A stretch of 64,000 nucleotides of DNA from positions 4,185,625 through 4,249,624 of the forward strand of contig NC_084599.1 in NCBI RefSeq assembly GCF_033807715.1, written 5' to 3'. The stretch is from Cololabis saira. Lineage: Eukaryota > Chordata > Actinopteri > Beloniformes > Belonidae. Below are positions 50,801-63,200 of the stretch, piece after piece; positions within the stretch are counted from its first letter, which is position 1; each line of letters starts with the position of its first letter. The notes under the pieces were generated by a model, which saw nothing but the letters and a program-made list of their open reading frames with translations, made no database searches and was not told the DNA's origin. The position numbers and the translations under genes are program-made.

Positions 50801-53800
50801 TGTGTGTGATCAGATAACTTGGCTAGTTTACCAGTTTGCACTAGATTATGAATGTAAACGCTGCACAGTGGGATTGAAAATGAGCTGGAAGTTGACATTA
50901 AAACAAAAATAAAAAAAAACAATCCTCTCATTTCATCATCCATCAGTTTTTGTTGTCCATTTCAGGACCTTGATTCAAGATCTCAGGGGCTATAAATGTG
51001 CGTTTCACAGAAATGTGATCTGCGAACTCAATCGCAACATCCTTATTTGCATCCAGCTGTTGAGCTCCAGTCAGCCTTCAAAAACAAGACGTTAGACGGG
51101 TTTGCAGCTTTGAAATAGTGTTGTTTCTGTCAGCATGTTTCAGTTTTAGTTTTAGTCTAGTCTTTGGGTCAAGCTATCATTTTAGTTTTTATTAGTTTTA
51201 GTCACGTTCATTCTCCTTATTTTAGTTAGAGTTGTCCAGGACCATTTTAGTCTAGTTTTAGTCAAAGATTGTATTTAGCCAAACCCATTTTACAATTCAA
51301 ACAAGGTTATTATTATATTATTGATCCTTTATAGACTCAAGAATACATTCATTCCAGATACAGAAGACGCTCTAATTTGATACCGTATTTTCGCGACCAT
51401 TTGGCGCACCGTGTGGAAAGGCGCACCCTCATTTTTGTGTGTCATTTTTAGATTTAAAACATACATATGGCGCACCGACCCAAAAGGCGCAGTCTACAGA
51501 GCAGAGCTGCACACACGCGTGCCGCAAAACACGCCGGCCGGAAAACACACACACCCGCTGCAGAACGCACACACATGCAGAACGCACACACAAGCACACA
51601 AGCGGTTATTTAAAAAATAGAGAGGGAGCAAAACCTCTGTTTCTGCATTAAAGAGCTCCACTAATTCAGCTGCGCCAGTCCGAATTTCCTCGGTGTCAGT
51701 CACTTTCTGCACAACAGTAAATAAACTTTTCATACCCCGTTGTGCGGATCCTCCACCGCGCAGAGCCCGTCTCTCCCCAGCGGGGTGGAGCAGCGCGCGT
51801 CACAGCGGCTTTAACCGGGAATGTGACCTGTTCGGACCGGCTGGGACCGAAGCCACCCACCTGTATGGGAGCAGGGGCTCCCGGGGAAAGACCAGCGGCA
51901 TTTCGGCCGGATCTGCCCCGGGGATGGTGCGCCCTGGCCCAGCAAACCCGCGGCGGGAGCCTGGCGGCTCCTGAGCGCATCCTCTGCATCTTGGTTACCG
52001 GAGATCAAACCGACAGATTTGCCTGAAAATCTCGCAGGGTGAAGTTGATCCGACCTGAGACAGACCCCTGAAATCCCTGCTCCTAAAGCGGGTGGGAACC
52101 AGGAGAATTTGATCTGATCCCGCTTTGGGAACCTGGAAGTCGGGTTGCAGCAGTGCGCGTCACACGCGCTGCAGAACACAGAACACACACGCACGTGTGC
52201 TTATTTAAAAAATAAATCGGGAGCAAAACTTCTATACACCCCCCCTTCCCCCTCAATCACGTCCGCAAACCATGGGTGCTTCACACCCCCCACCTTCCCC
52301 CTTTAACGTCTGTGGCTGGTGTCATTCACGTCCGCAGACCACGGGTGCTTCACACACCCCCCCTTCCCCCTTGTCTGTGGATGGTCTCCTTCACGTCCGC
52401 AACTCCCCCGGGCTTCACCCAAAGCATAGATATGGCGCACCGTTTCATGAGGCGACCGGCACATTTAAAAAAAAAAAAAAAGGGGCGCCTTATGGTCGCG
52501 AAAATACGGTATTTATTTTTACGCATTTCTATGTATCTTTTTCGATGACACATTGGGTTTTCTTTTCCACGTCCATGTAGGAAAGTGTATCCAAAGATGG
52601 ATCTTCTTTTTCTTCTCCAGCCCCAGAGCAGATCCTTGCGTTTCTCTATGGAACTTTTTTAACTGACGTGAACCTAGAGCTCTGCGTTAACGGCATCAGC
52701 CTCTAACCTGCAGCTGCAGTGAATGGGATGGAGGACTAAGGTCAAACCAGAGGAAACTACTGGAAACATGGACATTAAGGATCTTTGTCAGAACATTTCG
52801 TCTCGTCTTAATCAACAATTTTTTTTCATTTTGTAATCTACATTTTAGTCTTGTTTTAATTTGTCGACGATATTGCATTATTATTAATATTAAATTATTG
52901 TTATCGTCACATGACCAGCATTTTCATTCCGTCTCGTTTTCCTCAGCTGAAAAAAGGTTTGTTGACAACGATATTTAGTCATAATTGTCGTTGACGAAAG
53001 CAACTTTAGTTTGAAAGAGCTCTGGATTCATTTGCTGAGGTTCACAGGCTGCTGATGTCTCTGTTACACCAAGTTGTTAGTTAAAGTTAGTTTTCTAATT
53101 AGTTGGTCAGTGTAGAGAAAAAAACTAATTCCTCTGTGGCTTAAAATGAAAGTGAACTGACACATTATAAAAGACTTTTTTGCATTTTAGACGACCTAAC
53201 TTTTGTGTCCATGTGGTTTGTACTTCAAGAGAAATAGTTCCAGCCAGTTCTTTTTTCCACTGAGATGTTTATAATTGAATGTGAAACAAAGATGTAAGTA
53301 CAATATTAAATACTTTCCCTGCTGTACTTATTTTTTAACTTGTGTGTACTCTTAAATTAAATACTTGTGATTTTTGCAAACCGCGCAAAGTTATGGATAA
53401 GCCCTGAATGCAGGCATTGTGACGTAGAATTGTCAAAATTGGTTTAATTCACCGCACAAATTGTGACAGATTACTTTTGTAATACTGTATTTGACCCGGT
53501 CTTTGTACGTTTTAACCGTATAGAAACATAATTCTTGCCATTGTAAGAATGAGATGTACCTGCTGGATCTACTGCCCTTACTTTTTAACAACTTGTACTT
53601 TTTATTATTTGACCTCTTTTCTTGTCATTTTATTTCATTTTATTTGTCATTTACTGTTTAATTGTGTCTTGCTGCTTTTAATATTGATGTAAAGCACTTT
53701 GAATTACCTTGTGTTGAATTGTGCTAATAAACTTGATCTTTTTTTAGGCTCACTTTGGGTGCAACCAAACGATCAGTTATGCATGCGCTACAAGCTTATA

Positions 53801-56800
53801 AGTTAGGTCCGATGATTCAGGATATGGCTCATTTCTGTTGCCGTTTAAATGTTCTGCATACCAGTGTTGCTCGTTTCCCGTAATCAATCCATCGCTGCGT
53901 GGCAAAGTTGGTGGACTCTGCGCAGTTGAAGCCGTGGTTGAAACCAGCGTGATAGCCGAACGGGAAGGTCACGATGAACTGTCCAGCCTCCTGAGTGACC
54001 TGAGAAACACAACACATACAAGTGCAACAGGTCAAAGTTGTCTTATACCACGGTCTGTGTGAATACTCCATTCTGATTGGCTGGCGCGTTAGACCCCTAG
54101 TGGGAAAGCACAAAACCGAGGCGAGTCTGGCTGAGTAGGTACTCGTGGAAAAGCGGCGTAATAATGCAGCAACTGGCAGGGACAGGAGGGGGCCGGCAGA
54201 TGCCAGGGCTGTTTCACACTTTCCAGACAAAATAAAAGAGGGCTTACCTTGTCAAAGGGGATCCCGTATTTTTTCAGAATTGAGGGCGAGATTAAAGTCA
54301 TCTTATGGCGCAAGAAGGCTTCACAGCTCTGAGCGTTCCCTGGAAAAAACCCTGAAACACAGGAAACCATTCAGAGTAAGCGAAGCAGATTGTCTGTCAT
54401 CGGATTCATGTCACTGAGTGAAACTGTCACATGAAACTAGTCCATTCAAAGCATCAAATAGCTCTATGTTATCTCAGAGCAGGGGTGTCCAAAGTCAGTC
54501 CTCCAGGGCGGTGTCCTGCATGTTTGAAATGTTTCCCTGTTTCAGCACATCCTGATACAAGCCACAAGTCCTGTCCAGACCTCGGAGATAAGCTGATGAC
54601 AACCATTAACTAAAATCAGCTGTGCTGATACAAAGAGACAGCTAAAACCTGCAGGATACTGGATAAAGACCGACTGTGCCCCCCCTCTGTAGATACAACG
54701 CAGTAAATAAAACTTCATTTCTCACACTTTACAGTTTTTGCTTATGTTGGGCCGAAGGGCTATTATGACTAAGTGGGTGGGAGAAGAACCTCCCTCAACA
54801 CATTTGTGGAAGTCGTTGATAGTTAGGCTGAAACGATTCCTCCAATAATTCCATTACAAAAAATGATGGAGGAATTTTCTCTGCCTCGAGGAATCGTTTA
54901 ATTTAGCCGTCACAAACCTTTGGCGAGCCGTTCCAGCCTCCTCCCGTGCTCTGGTGGGACCATGTACCTGAGGATCAATGACAATGCACATGGATCAATA
55001 AGATGCTGATGATTGGGGCTTAAGACAGCACAGTACATTCATTCTGGGGAGTACGCCTCACCACTAACCTGACCTCACATTATTTAGGATTGTTTGTAGG
55101 TTGGAAACAAACTGTCCATCCATCCATCCATCCATCCATCATTCATCCATATATCCATCATCCATCCATCCATCCATCATTCATCCATATATCCATCATC
55201 CATCCATCCATCCATGCATATATCCATCCATCCATCAATCAATTCATCATCCATCCATATATCCATCAACCATCCATCCATCCATCCATCCATCCATCCA
55301 TCCTTATATCCATCATCCATCAACCATCCATCCATGCATGCATATATCCATCCATTAATCAATCAATTCATCATCCATCCATCATTCATCCATATATCCA
55401 TCCATCCATCCATCCATCCATCCATCGATAGCCGAGTTGATAGCTGAAATATCTGCACTGCTAGTGTGTTTATATGGTGTGTATAATAATCCTTATAAGA
55501 CATTTCTTTGTGCGTGAACGTTTGGGGATGTATTAAAATCCTTAAGATTTATCTTTTTCCATCGCCTGATTACATAGTTGGATAACACAGTCCAAGTCTA
55601 TGATTCTCAATGTTTAGCAAAATCGCTCAAAGTGTGAGATCAGCCTTAATTGTGAGGTAACCCAGGATGGATATGAAGAACTAGTACTGGTACGGGTGTA
55701 CGGGTGTACGGGTGTAGCGCTGCCTCAGTGGAGTATGTTAGTATCTTAGGTTGTTCTCCGGGAGGGGGACTCGGATTACCGCAGAGGGACCGGTGGGACA
55801 TCTACAGCAAGGTGGACTCTAGTGGCGTGCTGTGGTGACGAGTGAGCTGAGGCAAAGCTAAGTCACTCTTTAGGATCTACGGTAGAGGGCTGCATTGGGA
55901 TTGCAACGCAAATCTGGTGTGAGCAGGTGGTTTGAACTTTGCTGCGGGCGGATAAAAAAAAACACTGCGGGATCGGGACGTAGCCTAGCGACAAGATGGA
56001 AATCAATGAGGTGTAAAAGAACCTCTGTGGCAGGGTGCAGGATTGGGGCGTGGTCTGCAGGGGAGAGAGGGAGTGCGGGGGAGTGGCACACAGGTGACGT
56101 GGCTGGAACAGCTGACGGTACATAGGTGCATAGACATATATACATAGACGCCGCATCGAATGCCGCCGCCCACTGAAGAGACGTGCCTATAGGTCCGCCA
56201 TCTTGGTACAGACCACTCGCCACGGCAATGCATTACATCTATGGAGGAGCGGCGTTTCTACACACACAAACGTGATCATAAATGATGTTGTGAAGCTAAT
56301 TTCACGTGATTTGTTTGTCAAACGTCACACATTACAGACACACATAGATAAAACAAAAAGAAAAGAAAGAAAAGAACCCAGAAAACGTTCAATGTTCAGG
56401 TCTTTATTTACTATACAAGTATTTACTATATAATTGTTTCTATTGACATTACTATTATTAATATTATATTAACATATATTATATATATATATATATATAT
56501 TATATTATCATATTAACATTGAATTATTATTGTTACTATTACATTCTATTATTGTTATATCACTATCATCATTAGATGATTATAATAAATATAATGTATA
56601 CTATCATATATATACATATGTCTATATATCTATACATCTCTATCTATCTATCTATCTATCTCTATATCTCTATCTATAGTATAATACAAGCCTTTCACAG
56701 ATTCTAGCTAAAACCCCTGAAAGAGAACGGTTTTGCTACCTCTGGTATTTGAGTGAGGTGACTTTTGCAATGTGGGGAAACACAGACACCACCACTTTCA

Positions 56801-59800
56801 GTAGGTTGGAATGGTGGTTGTCAATGCCAAACTGTGTGTATAATATATATGTATATATAATATATGTTAATATAATATTAATAATAATAGTAATGGCAAT
56901 AGAAACAATTATATAGTAAATACTTGTATAGTAAATAAAGACCTGAACATTGAACGTTTTCTGGGTTCTTTTCTTTCTTTTCTTTTTGTTTTATCTATGT
57001 GTGTCTGTAATGTGTGACGTTTGACAAACAAATCACGTGAAATTAGCTTCACAACATCATTTATGATCACGTTTGTGTGTGTAGAAACGCCGCTCCTCCA
57101 TAGATGTAATGCATTGCCGTGGCGAGTGGTCTGTACCAAGATGGCGGACCTATAGGCACGCCCAGCCACAGTGGATGCGGCGTCTATGTCTATGCATAGG
57201 TGTGTCTAATCACTCTCTGTGTATTTCAGTAGGTGTGCGGGCCCTGGAGACGAGAGAGGACGGACGCAGAGCGGAGCAGAGGTGCAGCTCTGCGGACGGT
57301 GCAGAAGCACAGAACTCTGAGAGAACAAAAAACTAGAAAGAAATAAAAAGATTTCTAACCCAATCCCGGTATCTGCTGTCTTGAGTGACCCCCGTAGCAA
57401 CGAGAAGTGCTACACCTCAAACAAGGTCTTCATAAAACAAAGACAAAGCAAGTCAGATATTTGGAGAAACTGTGTTTAGTGTCTGTGGAGCATCTTGGAA
57501 GAGACGAGGGATTGGAACCAGCAGTCAGTCAGCAGCATTCTCTTCCTCCACAGATATGTAATGGCCAAGTGATTCATTTATTAAATTAATTAGTTTCATT
57601 TGTTAACTTTGTTTATTTCATGTTATTTATTAGTGTTATTTGAGCCACTCACAGCTACTCTCGTTGCTATAACCTCAATCACATAATTGATGCGTGTACG
57701 AAAGGTGAAATATCTTGTGGATGATGATAATGATGGATTTGCATCTAACTTTGGGTCAGGTGACCTATGAACTGTTAATTATCCATCAAGCTCCACAATG
57801 ATCATGTTAACATTAAATCAGATAGATTTGTCTGGACATTTCTATTGTGGGATGGGAGAAGAAACTAAATCAATGCATCTCTATTATTATGCGGACATGA
57901 ATTCTCAGAGTTTTGCGGATGCGGGCGGGAGTGGAACACACACGTTGTGGGTGTGGGCGGTAGTGGTCAGAAATTCAGCGGGAGCGAAATGAAGATCTCC
58001 GGTCCCACTCTCACCTGTGGTTGTGAACTGTGTGCAATGACTGAAAGAGCAAGGCCATGGTGCAAGCAGCAGCTGGGTGATGTGCACGGTCATGTCTCCA
58101 GATGTACAGTATCTCCAGAATTCAAGCATAACATGTCAAGCCTGCAGTGCATGGTGTGAAACGGGCTCATGAGTGACATGAAGGTGAGGATTCGTCAGCC
58201 GTACCAATTCAATTAAATTTTTATTTATATAAAATTTTATTAATATATGGTTGATTTAGCTCTATTGACGAGTGAAGTCAGCTCAGGGAGGTCTACAGGA
58301 TCAAAACAGTCTAGAGTCAAGTCAGAGCCTAGGGAAGTCGCTAAAGCTGAAGAAACACCTACAACTGGCTGGTTGATTTCTTCTCTAATTCTCGTGATTT
58401 TACTGTTGAAGAAGCTCTAAAGTCTTCACTACTGAGAGCTGCAGGAATGCACGGCTCAACAGAGTTGTGGCTTTTTAAGTCAGCCTGGCTACAGTGCTGA
58501 ACAGAAAACATGGGTTACTTTTGTTATCCTCTATCAACGTTGAATAATAAGCTGTTCTTGCTTTGCGAATGGCTTTTTTATATACTATTAGAATATCTTT
58601 CCATTCACGATAGGAGTCTACAGACTTACCACGACTTGGGCTCTCCGTAATGAAGATAGTTGATGCTGTAGAGATCCATGTCCTCTGTGTGCCATGCAAA
58701 CGCACTCTTCCACATCCCAAAATAGAGATATGGGGTGTTGACTCCTTTAATCTTAATGCCACTGTCGCTCTCCACAGTGTCCAGGATGGTGTTGAGATGG
58801 CCGATGTTCCACTCCGCCACATCCTGCCGAGGAAACAATGAAAGAACACTATAGGTAAGAAGGAAACACGCCTTGAACTAATCGTGAAATCATTCGATTC
58901 AAGGCCGAGTGTGTGAGCAGACATCTGCAAGCTGGTTTTAGGACAATAAAAAGATGCAGCGTCTGGTTTTTTGGCTGATTACAACTCACTGGATCGTACA
59001 GCGTCCCGCTGACATCAGCTCCGTAAAGTGGTGGGTTAAAAGTCAGATTCTTCCAAAACTTCCTCTCCAGCTCATCAAAATCCACATACGAAGGGCTGGA
59101 AAACCTACAGCTCAAAATGTTTTGAGATACTCATGAAAAACAGGTTGAAGTCCAAAGATGACAAAGATTGAGACTGAGGACATAATCTTATGGACTCTGT
59201 TTGAAAAGCTTGGTGAAACTACGTTTCTATGTAAACTGACTTGTCCAAGTTGGAGGTCTTGCGGAACTCACGGAGAGTCATTGGCTTCTTCTGGATGTTG
59301 TACTGCGTAAACAATCCCGACTGGCCTGTCACCACCTGCTGGATGGGAGCAGGAATCACCAGGTCGTCGATGTTGTCGTACGTCGTCCTCGGTTTCCAGC
59401 CTTTTGGTGGAATAACCTGCACGAGAGAGAAACACGCGACACTCCTGAGCACCTGCACGCTGGCTATCCACTTACCTTCTGCTGTAGTTATGGAATTGGT
59501 TTGTAGAATTCATTCACATTTAAACAAATACGTGTCACAAAAAAATGATTTTATAGGAGGGAATGTGCATGATGTCACGGATGCGACTTCACAGTGGGTT
59601 TCGCCCACTGAGTGTCAGAAAGACTGAGTGTCAGAAAGACTGAGTGTCAGAAAGACTGAGTGTCAGAAAGACTGAGTGTCAGAAAGACTGAGTGTCAGCG
59701 TAAACTTTCAGTTTGAGCAACTGGAAAACATCTAAAATGGGAAAGAGCTGTTGTGCGATCGACTGTACTTAAGAGAGACAAATGGATCGCTGCAATTCAC

Positions 59801-60226
59801 AGAAACAACTGGATTCCAGGCACCGAAACCTGGATTTTTGGTTCCCATTTTGTATCAGATATTGTTGGATTTTTGGGTAGCTAACGTTAAACGGTCAAAT
59901 CATAAAGTTCAGTGTCCTCATCACTTTAATTTCTACAACAAATCCTGCCTTGAAGTCGGACCAAGCGTCAAGACTTTTGTAAGCCTTCAAGCTTTGCTTC
60001 GTGTATTTCCCCGGTGTAGAAATTAAGTACATATAAATATCAGGAAACTGGATTCGTGGACAAATATTAATGTCCATGGACCACTGGTTCTTGGTAACTA
60101 CCAAATATTAATGTCCATGGACCACTGGTTCTTGGTAACTGTACCAAATATTAATGTCCATGGACCACTGGTTCTTGGTAACTGTACCAAATATTAATGT
60201 CCATGGACCACTGGTTCTTGGTAACT

Positions 60227-60260
<34 letters not shown>

Positions 60261-63200
60261 ATTTTATTTGAAGGCGCCTTTCTGAACACTCAAGGTCGCC
60301 GTACAATAGTTAAAAACAGTGTAACACAATAATAAAAGCTAGGGGGTAAACAAATACTCAGAATAAAAAAACCACAACAACGACACAACGACACAGTGCA
60401 AGTGGGGTCAGAGGGAGAAGGCAGTTCTGAACAGGTGGGTTTTCAGTTTGGATTTGAAGTGAGGGAGTGAGGTGGTGTTCCTGAGATCCGGTGGTAGGCT
60501 GTTCCAGAGACGGGGAGCAGAGCGGCTGAATGCTCTGCTCCCCATGGTGGCAAGACGGGCAGGTGGAACAGTCAGGTGGATGGAGGAGGAGGATCTGAGG
60601 GTGCGTGAGGGCGTGGCGACGTGGAGGAGGTCCGACAGGTAGGGAGGTGCAAGGTTGTGGATTGACTTGAACGTTAGGAGAAGGATTTTGAAGTCGATTA
60701 TATTGAAAACAGTGACTTGGTGTTGCCTGCGTTTGAACAGATTATGCTGGAGTAGTAGTTTGATTTGGATTTGGTAATACAGTCCCGGTAATGTATAAGG
60801 TGATCTTTGTACATTTCTTTGTGGACAGACAGACCAGTTTTATTGCGAAGCCGTTCGAGCTGTCTGCCTTTGGCTTTCATGAGCCGAAGGTCAGGCGTAA
60901 ACCAGGGAGCAGAAAGGGTGAAAGAAACAGATCTGGTTTTTAGTGGAGCGAGAGAGTCGAGAATATCATGGAGTCCTGTATTGTAATATGAAACCAGCTG
61001 TTCAGGGGTGGTTAAATCTGCAAAGTCCAAGAAGTTGTCGACACTAGAGGAGAAAGAATCCAGATTTATGTCCTTAATATTTCGGAAGGAGATGAGACGT
61101 GGGGACTTAGTGGTGGACAGAGTGAGATCGATGTTGAATGAGAGGAGGAAGTGGTCGGTGATGGGGAGTTCAGCTGCAGCACAGTCAGAAGGGGTGACAC
61201 CAGAGCAGCAAATTAAATCCAAAATGTGTCCTTTGGAGTGTGTGGAGAAGTGGGTGTGCTGCTGAAATCCAGAGCTCTCAAGACAGGATGTAAAGTCTCT
61301 TGTGAGAGGATGGTTTATATTGTCCATGTGTATGTTAAAATCTCCCAGCAATATTGTGTTTGGTGAGAGAGTGGAAAGGTGTGTGAGAAAAGCAGCAAAG
61401 TCATTTAAGAACTCGCCATTTGGTTTCGGGGGGCGGTAAACGGTTGCAATGGTTGTGGGAGTGGGTCCAGACAGTTGACATACTGTGGATTCAAAGGAGC
61501 TGAAGGCAGGGACAGACAGCGGCGAGACTTTCAAGGTCTCGCGGTAAATTATCGCGAGACCTCCTCCCCGGCCGGTACAGCGGGGTTGACAGATGTAAAC
61601 AAACCCCGGAGGAGTTGCGTCATTGAGTTGGGAAAAGTCATTGGGCTGTTGCCATGTCTCAGTTAGACAAATTAAATCAAACTTACGGTCGCTGAGGAGA
61701 TCCTGGATGAGATGCCCCTTGTTGGTGAGTGAGCAGATGTTTAGCAGACCGAAGTTGACAGCGGCGGTGCCGCGCTTGACAGCTGAGTTAGCCGACCGGG
61801 CTAGGCTGGCTAGGACGCTGTGGTTGGCAGATCGGCCGGTGTAGAGTGGGGAGCGACGGGAGTTGGACCAAATGGACTTAATTGAGTTCGAGGAATCCTC
61901 TCGGAAGCACCGGCGGGACCCCCGGTGGATGTATCTCCGCTTGGGCAGGAAGGTGATGTCTGGGTGGAGGTGCAGTCCAGTCGGCGGAGGCTCGCGCAGA
62001 TGGAAGCGCAGTCTCAGGAGCTCCACCGCTGAGTACTGGAGCAGTCCAGTCACGGGCTGGCGAGCGAGCAACAGGAGAATCCAGGCAAGCACGGACCAGA
62101 TGTAGATCCCGTCAGACCACATTGTTGGTGGGGACTCGTCTCGGGCAACGCGAGGTGAGCAGGTCCTGATGGGGCTCGGTAGCCGCCGGAGCAGAGCAGG
62201 TGAGCAAGCGTTGCAAACACAGCCACGTAGGAGTGACAATCGAGCCGTTTAGTCGTTACGAGTAAGTAGAGGACTTTTACCCGAGTGACCACAGATGCAC
62301 AGTCAGATGTGGGTCGTGAGACAGCGAAAAGACAAATAAATTTAGAAGTGCAGGTGAGCAGCGGCAGCCAGTCGCGCCAGCGTTCACTCATCCGCCATGA
62401 CACCATGTACCAAATATTAATGTCCATGGACCACTGGTTCTTGGGGTAACTGTACCAAATATTAATGTCCATGGACCACTGGTTCTTGGTAACTGTACCA
62501 AATATTAATGTCCATGGACCACTGGTTCTTGGTAACTGTACCAAATATTAATGTCCATGGACCACTGGTTCTTGGGGTAACTGTACGGGTCACTGTCAAG
62601 TCCAACTGCCTTTAATTTAAGCTGATAATCGGCTGTTATCCCGTCTTCTCCACTAGTTGCAGCTGTTTTTGCCACTCAGTGCCAGTAAGGGGGAAGTGAC
62701 GTCAATGCAGACCCTCTATTCATTCACATTTACAAATATGGGTCACAAAAAAATGATTTTATCAGACAACTATACGGATAGATGTCACGGCTGTATTTTA
62801 TGTTTTCTCCATGCAGTGTCTGCAGCCCAGATCTGAATCTTTCTGATCCATGATCCAAGCACAACCAATCTTTGTTGTTTTTTTGCTGTCTTTTTTCTTT
62901 TCTGGCGGTTCTTATCAGTATATTCAACTACCAAATGGCTGAGGGAGATGAACACCCTGCCTGAAAGTGGTGGAGGGGACTGTCTCATTGCACTTTGGCC
63001 TCGGACTGATGTTCAAAAACAAATACGATGAAGCAATGAGATAACAACCAATCTGATCAAAAAAACAAAAGAAAAAACCTGCACACTTATTCATAAATAA
63101 TTAAGGGCATCATCAGACATTTATAAAAAAACAAAAACAAAAAAAAACTGGTACATCCAGTGGATAACTAGCATTCACATGCACATTTTAATGAAACTAA

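Larger units (their letters stand above)
59553..62718 (+). mobile_element. THAP-encoding DNA transposon, copy 2, with LINE insertion
   Basis: Inverted copy of 23620-24870. Imperfect inverted ends ATAGGAGGGAATGTGCATGA and TGCAGACCCTCTAT. The THAP start ATGGGAAAGAGCTGTTGTGC is in frame here (59737). About 68 bp of the domain are deleted after IDCT, and the metal-binding Cys of CxSHF is Phe. The 43-bp satellite is split by the LINE. Confidence 0.72.

Noticed and set aside
55090..55447. His/Ser/Ile/Pro repeat ORFs
   Set aside because: (CATC)n microsatellite.
56203..57169. Two identical 75-residue proteins as duplicated genes
   Set aside because: They are the two arms of the foldback palindrome. 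The lysine/arginine-rich frame has no family match and lies in a MITE-like element.
61008..62105. Plus-strand ORFs opposite the LINE endonuclease
   Set aside because: Antisense shadows of the 513-codon LINE frame.
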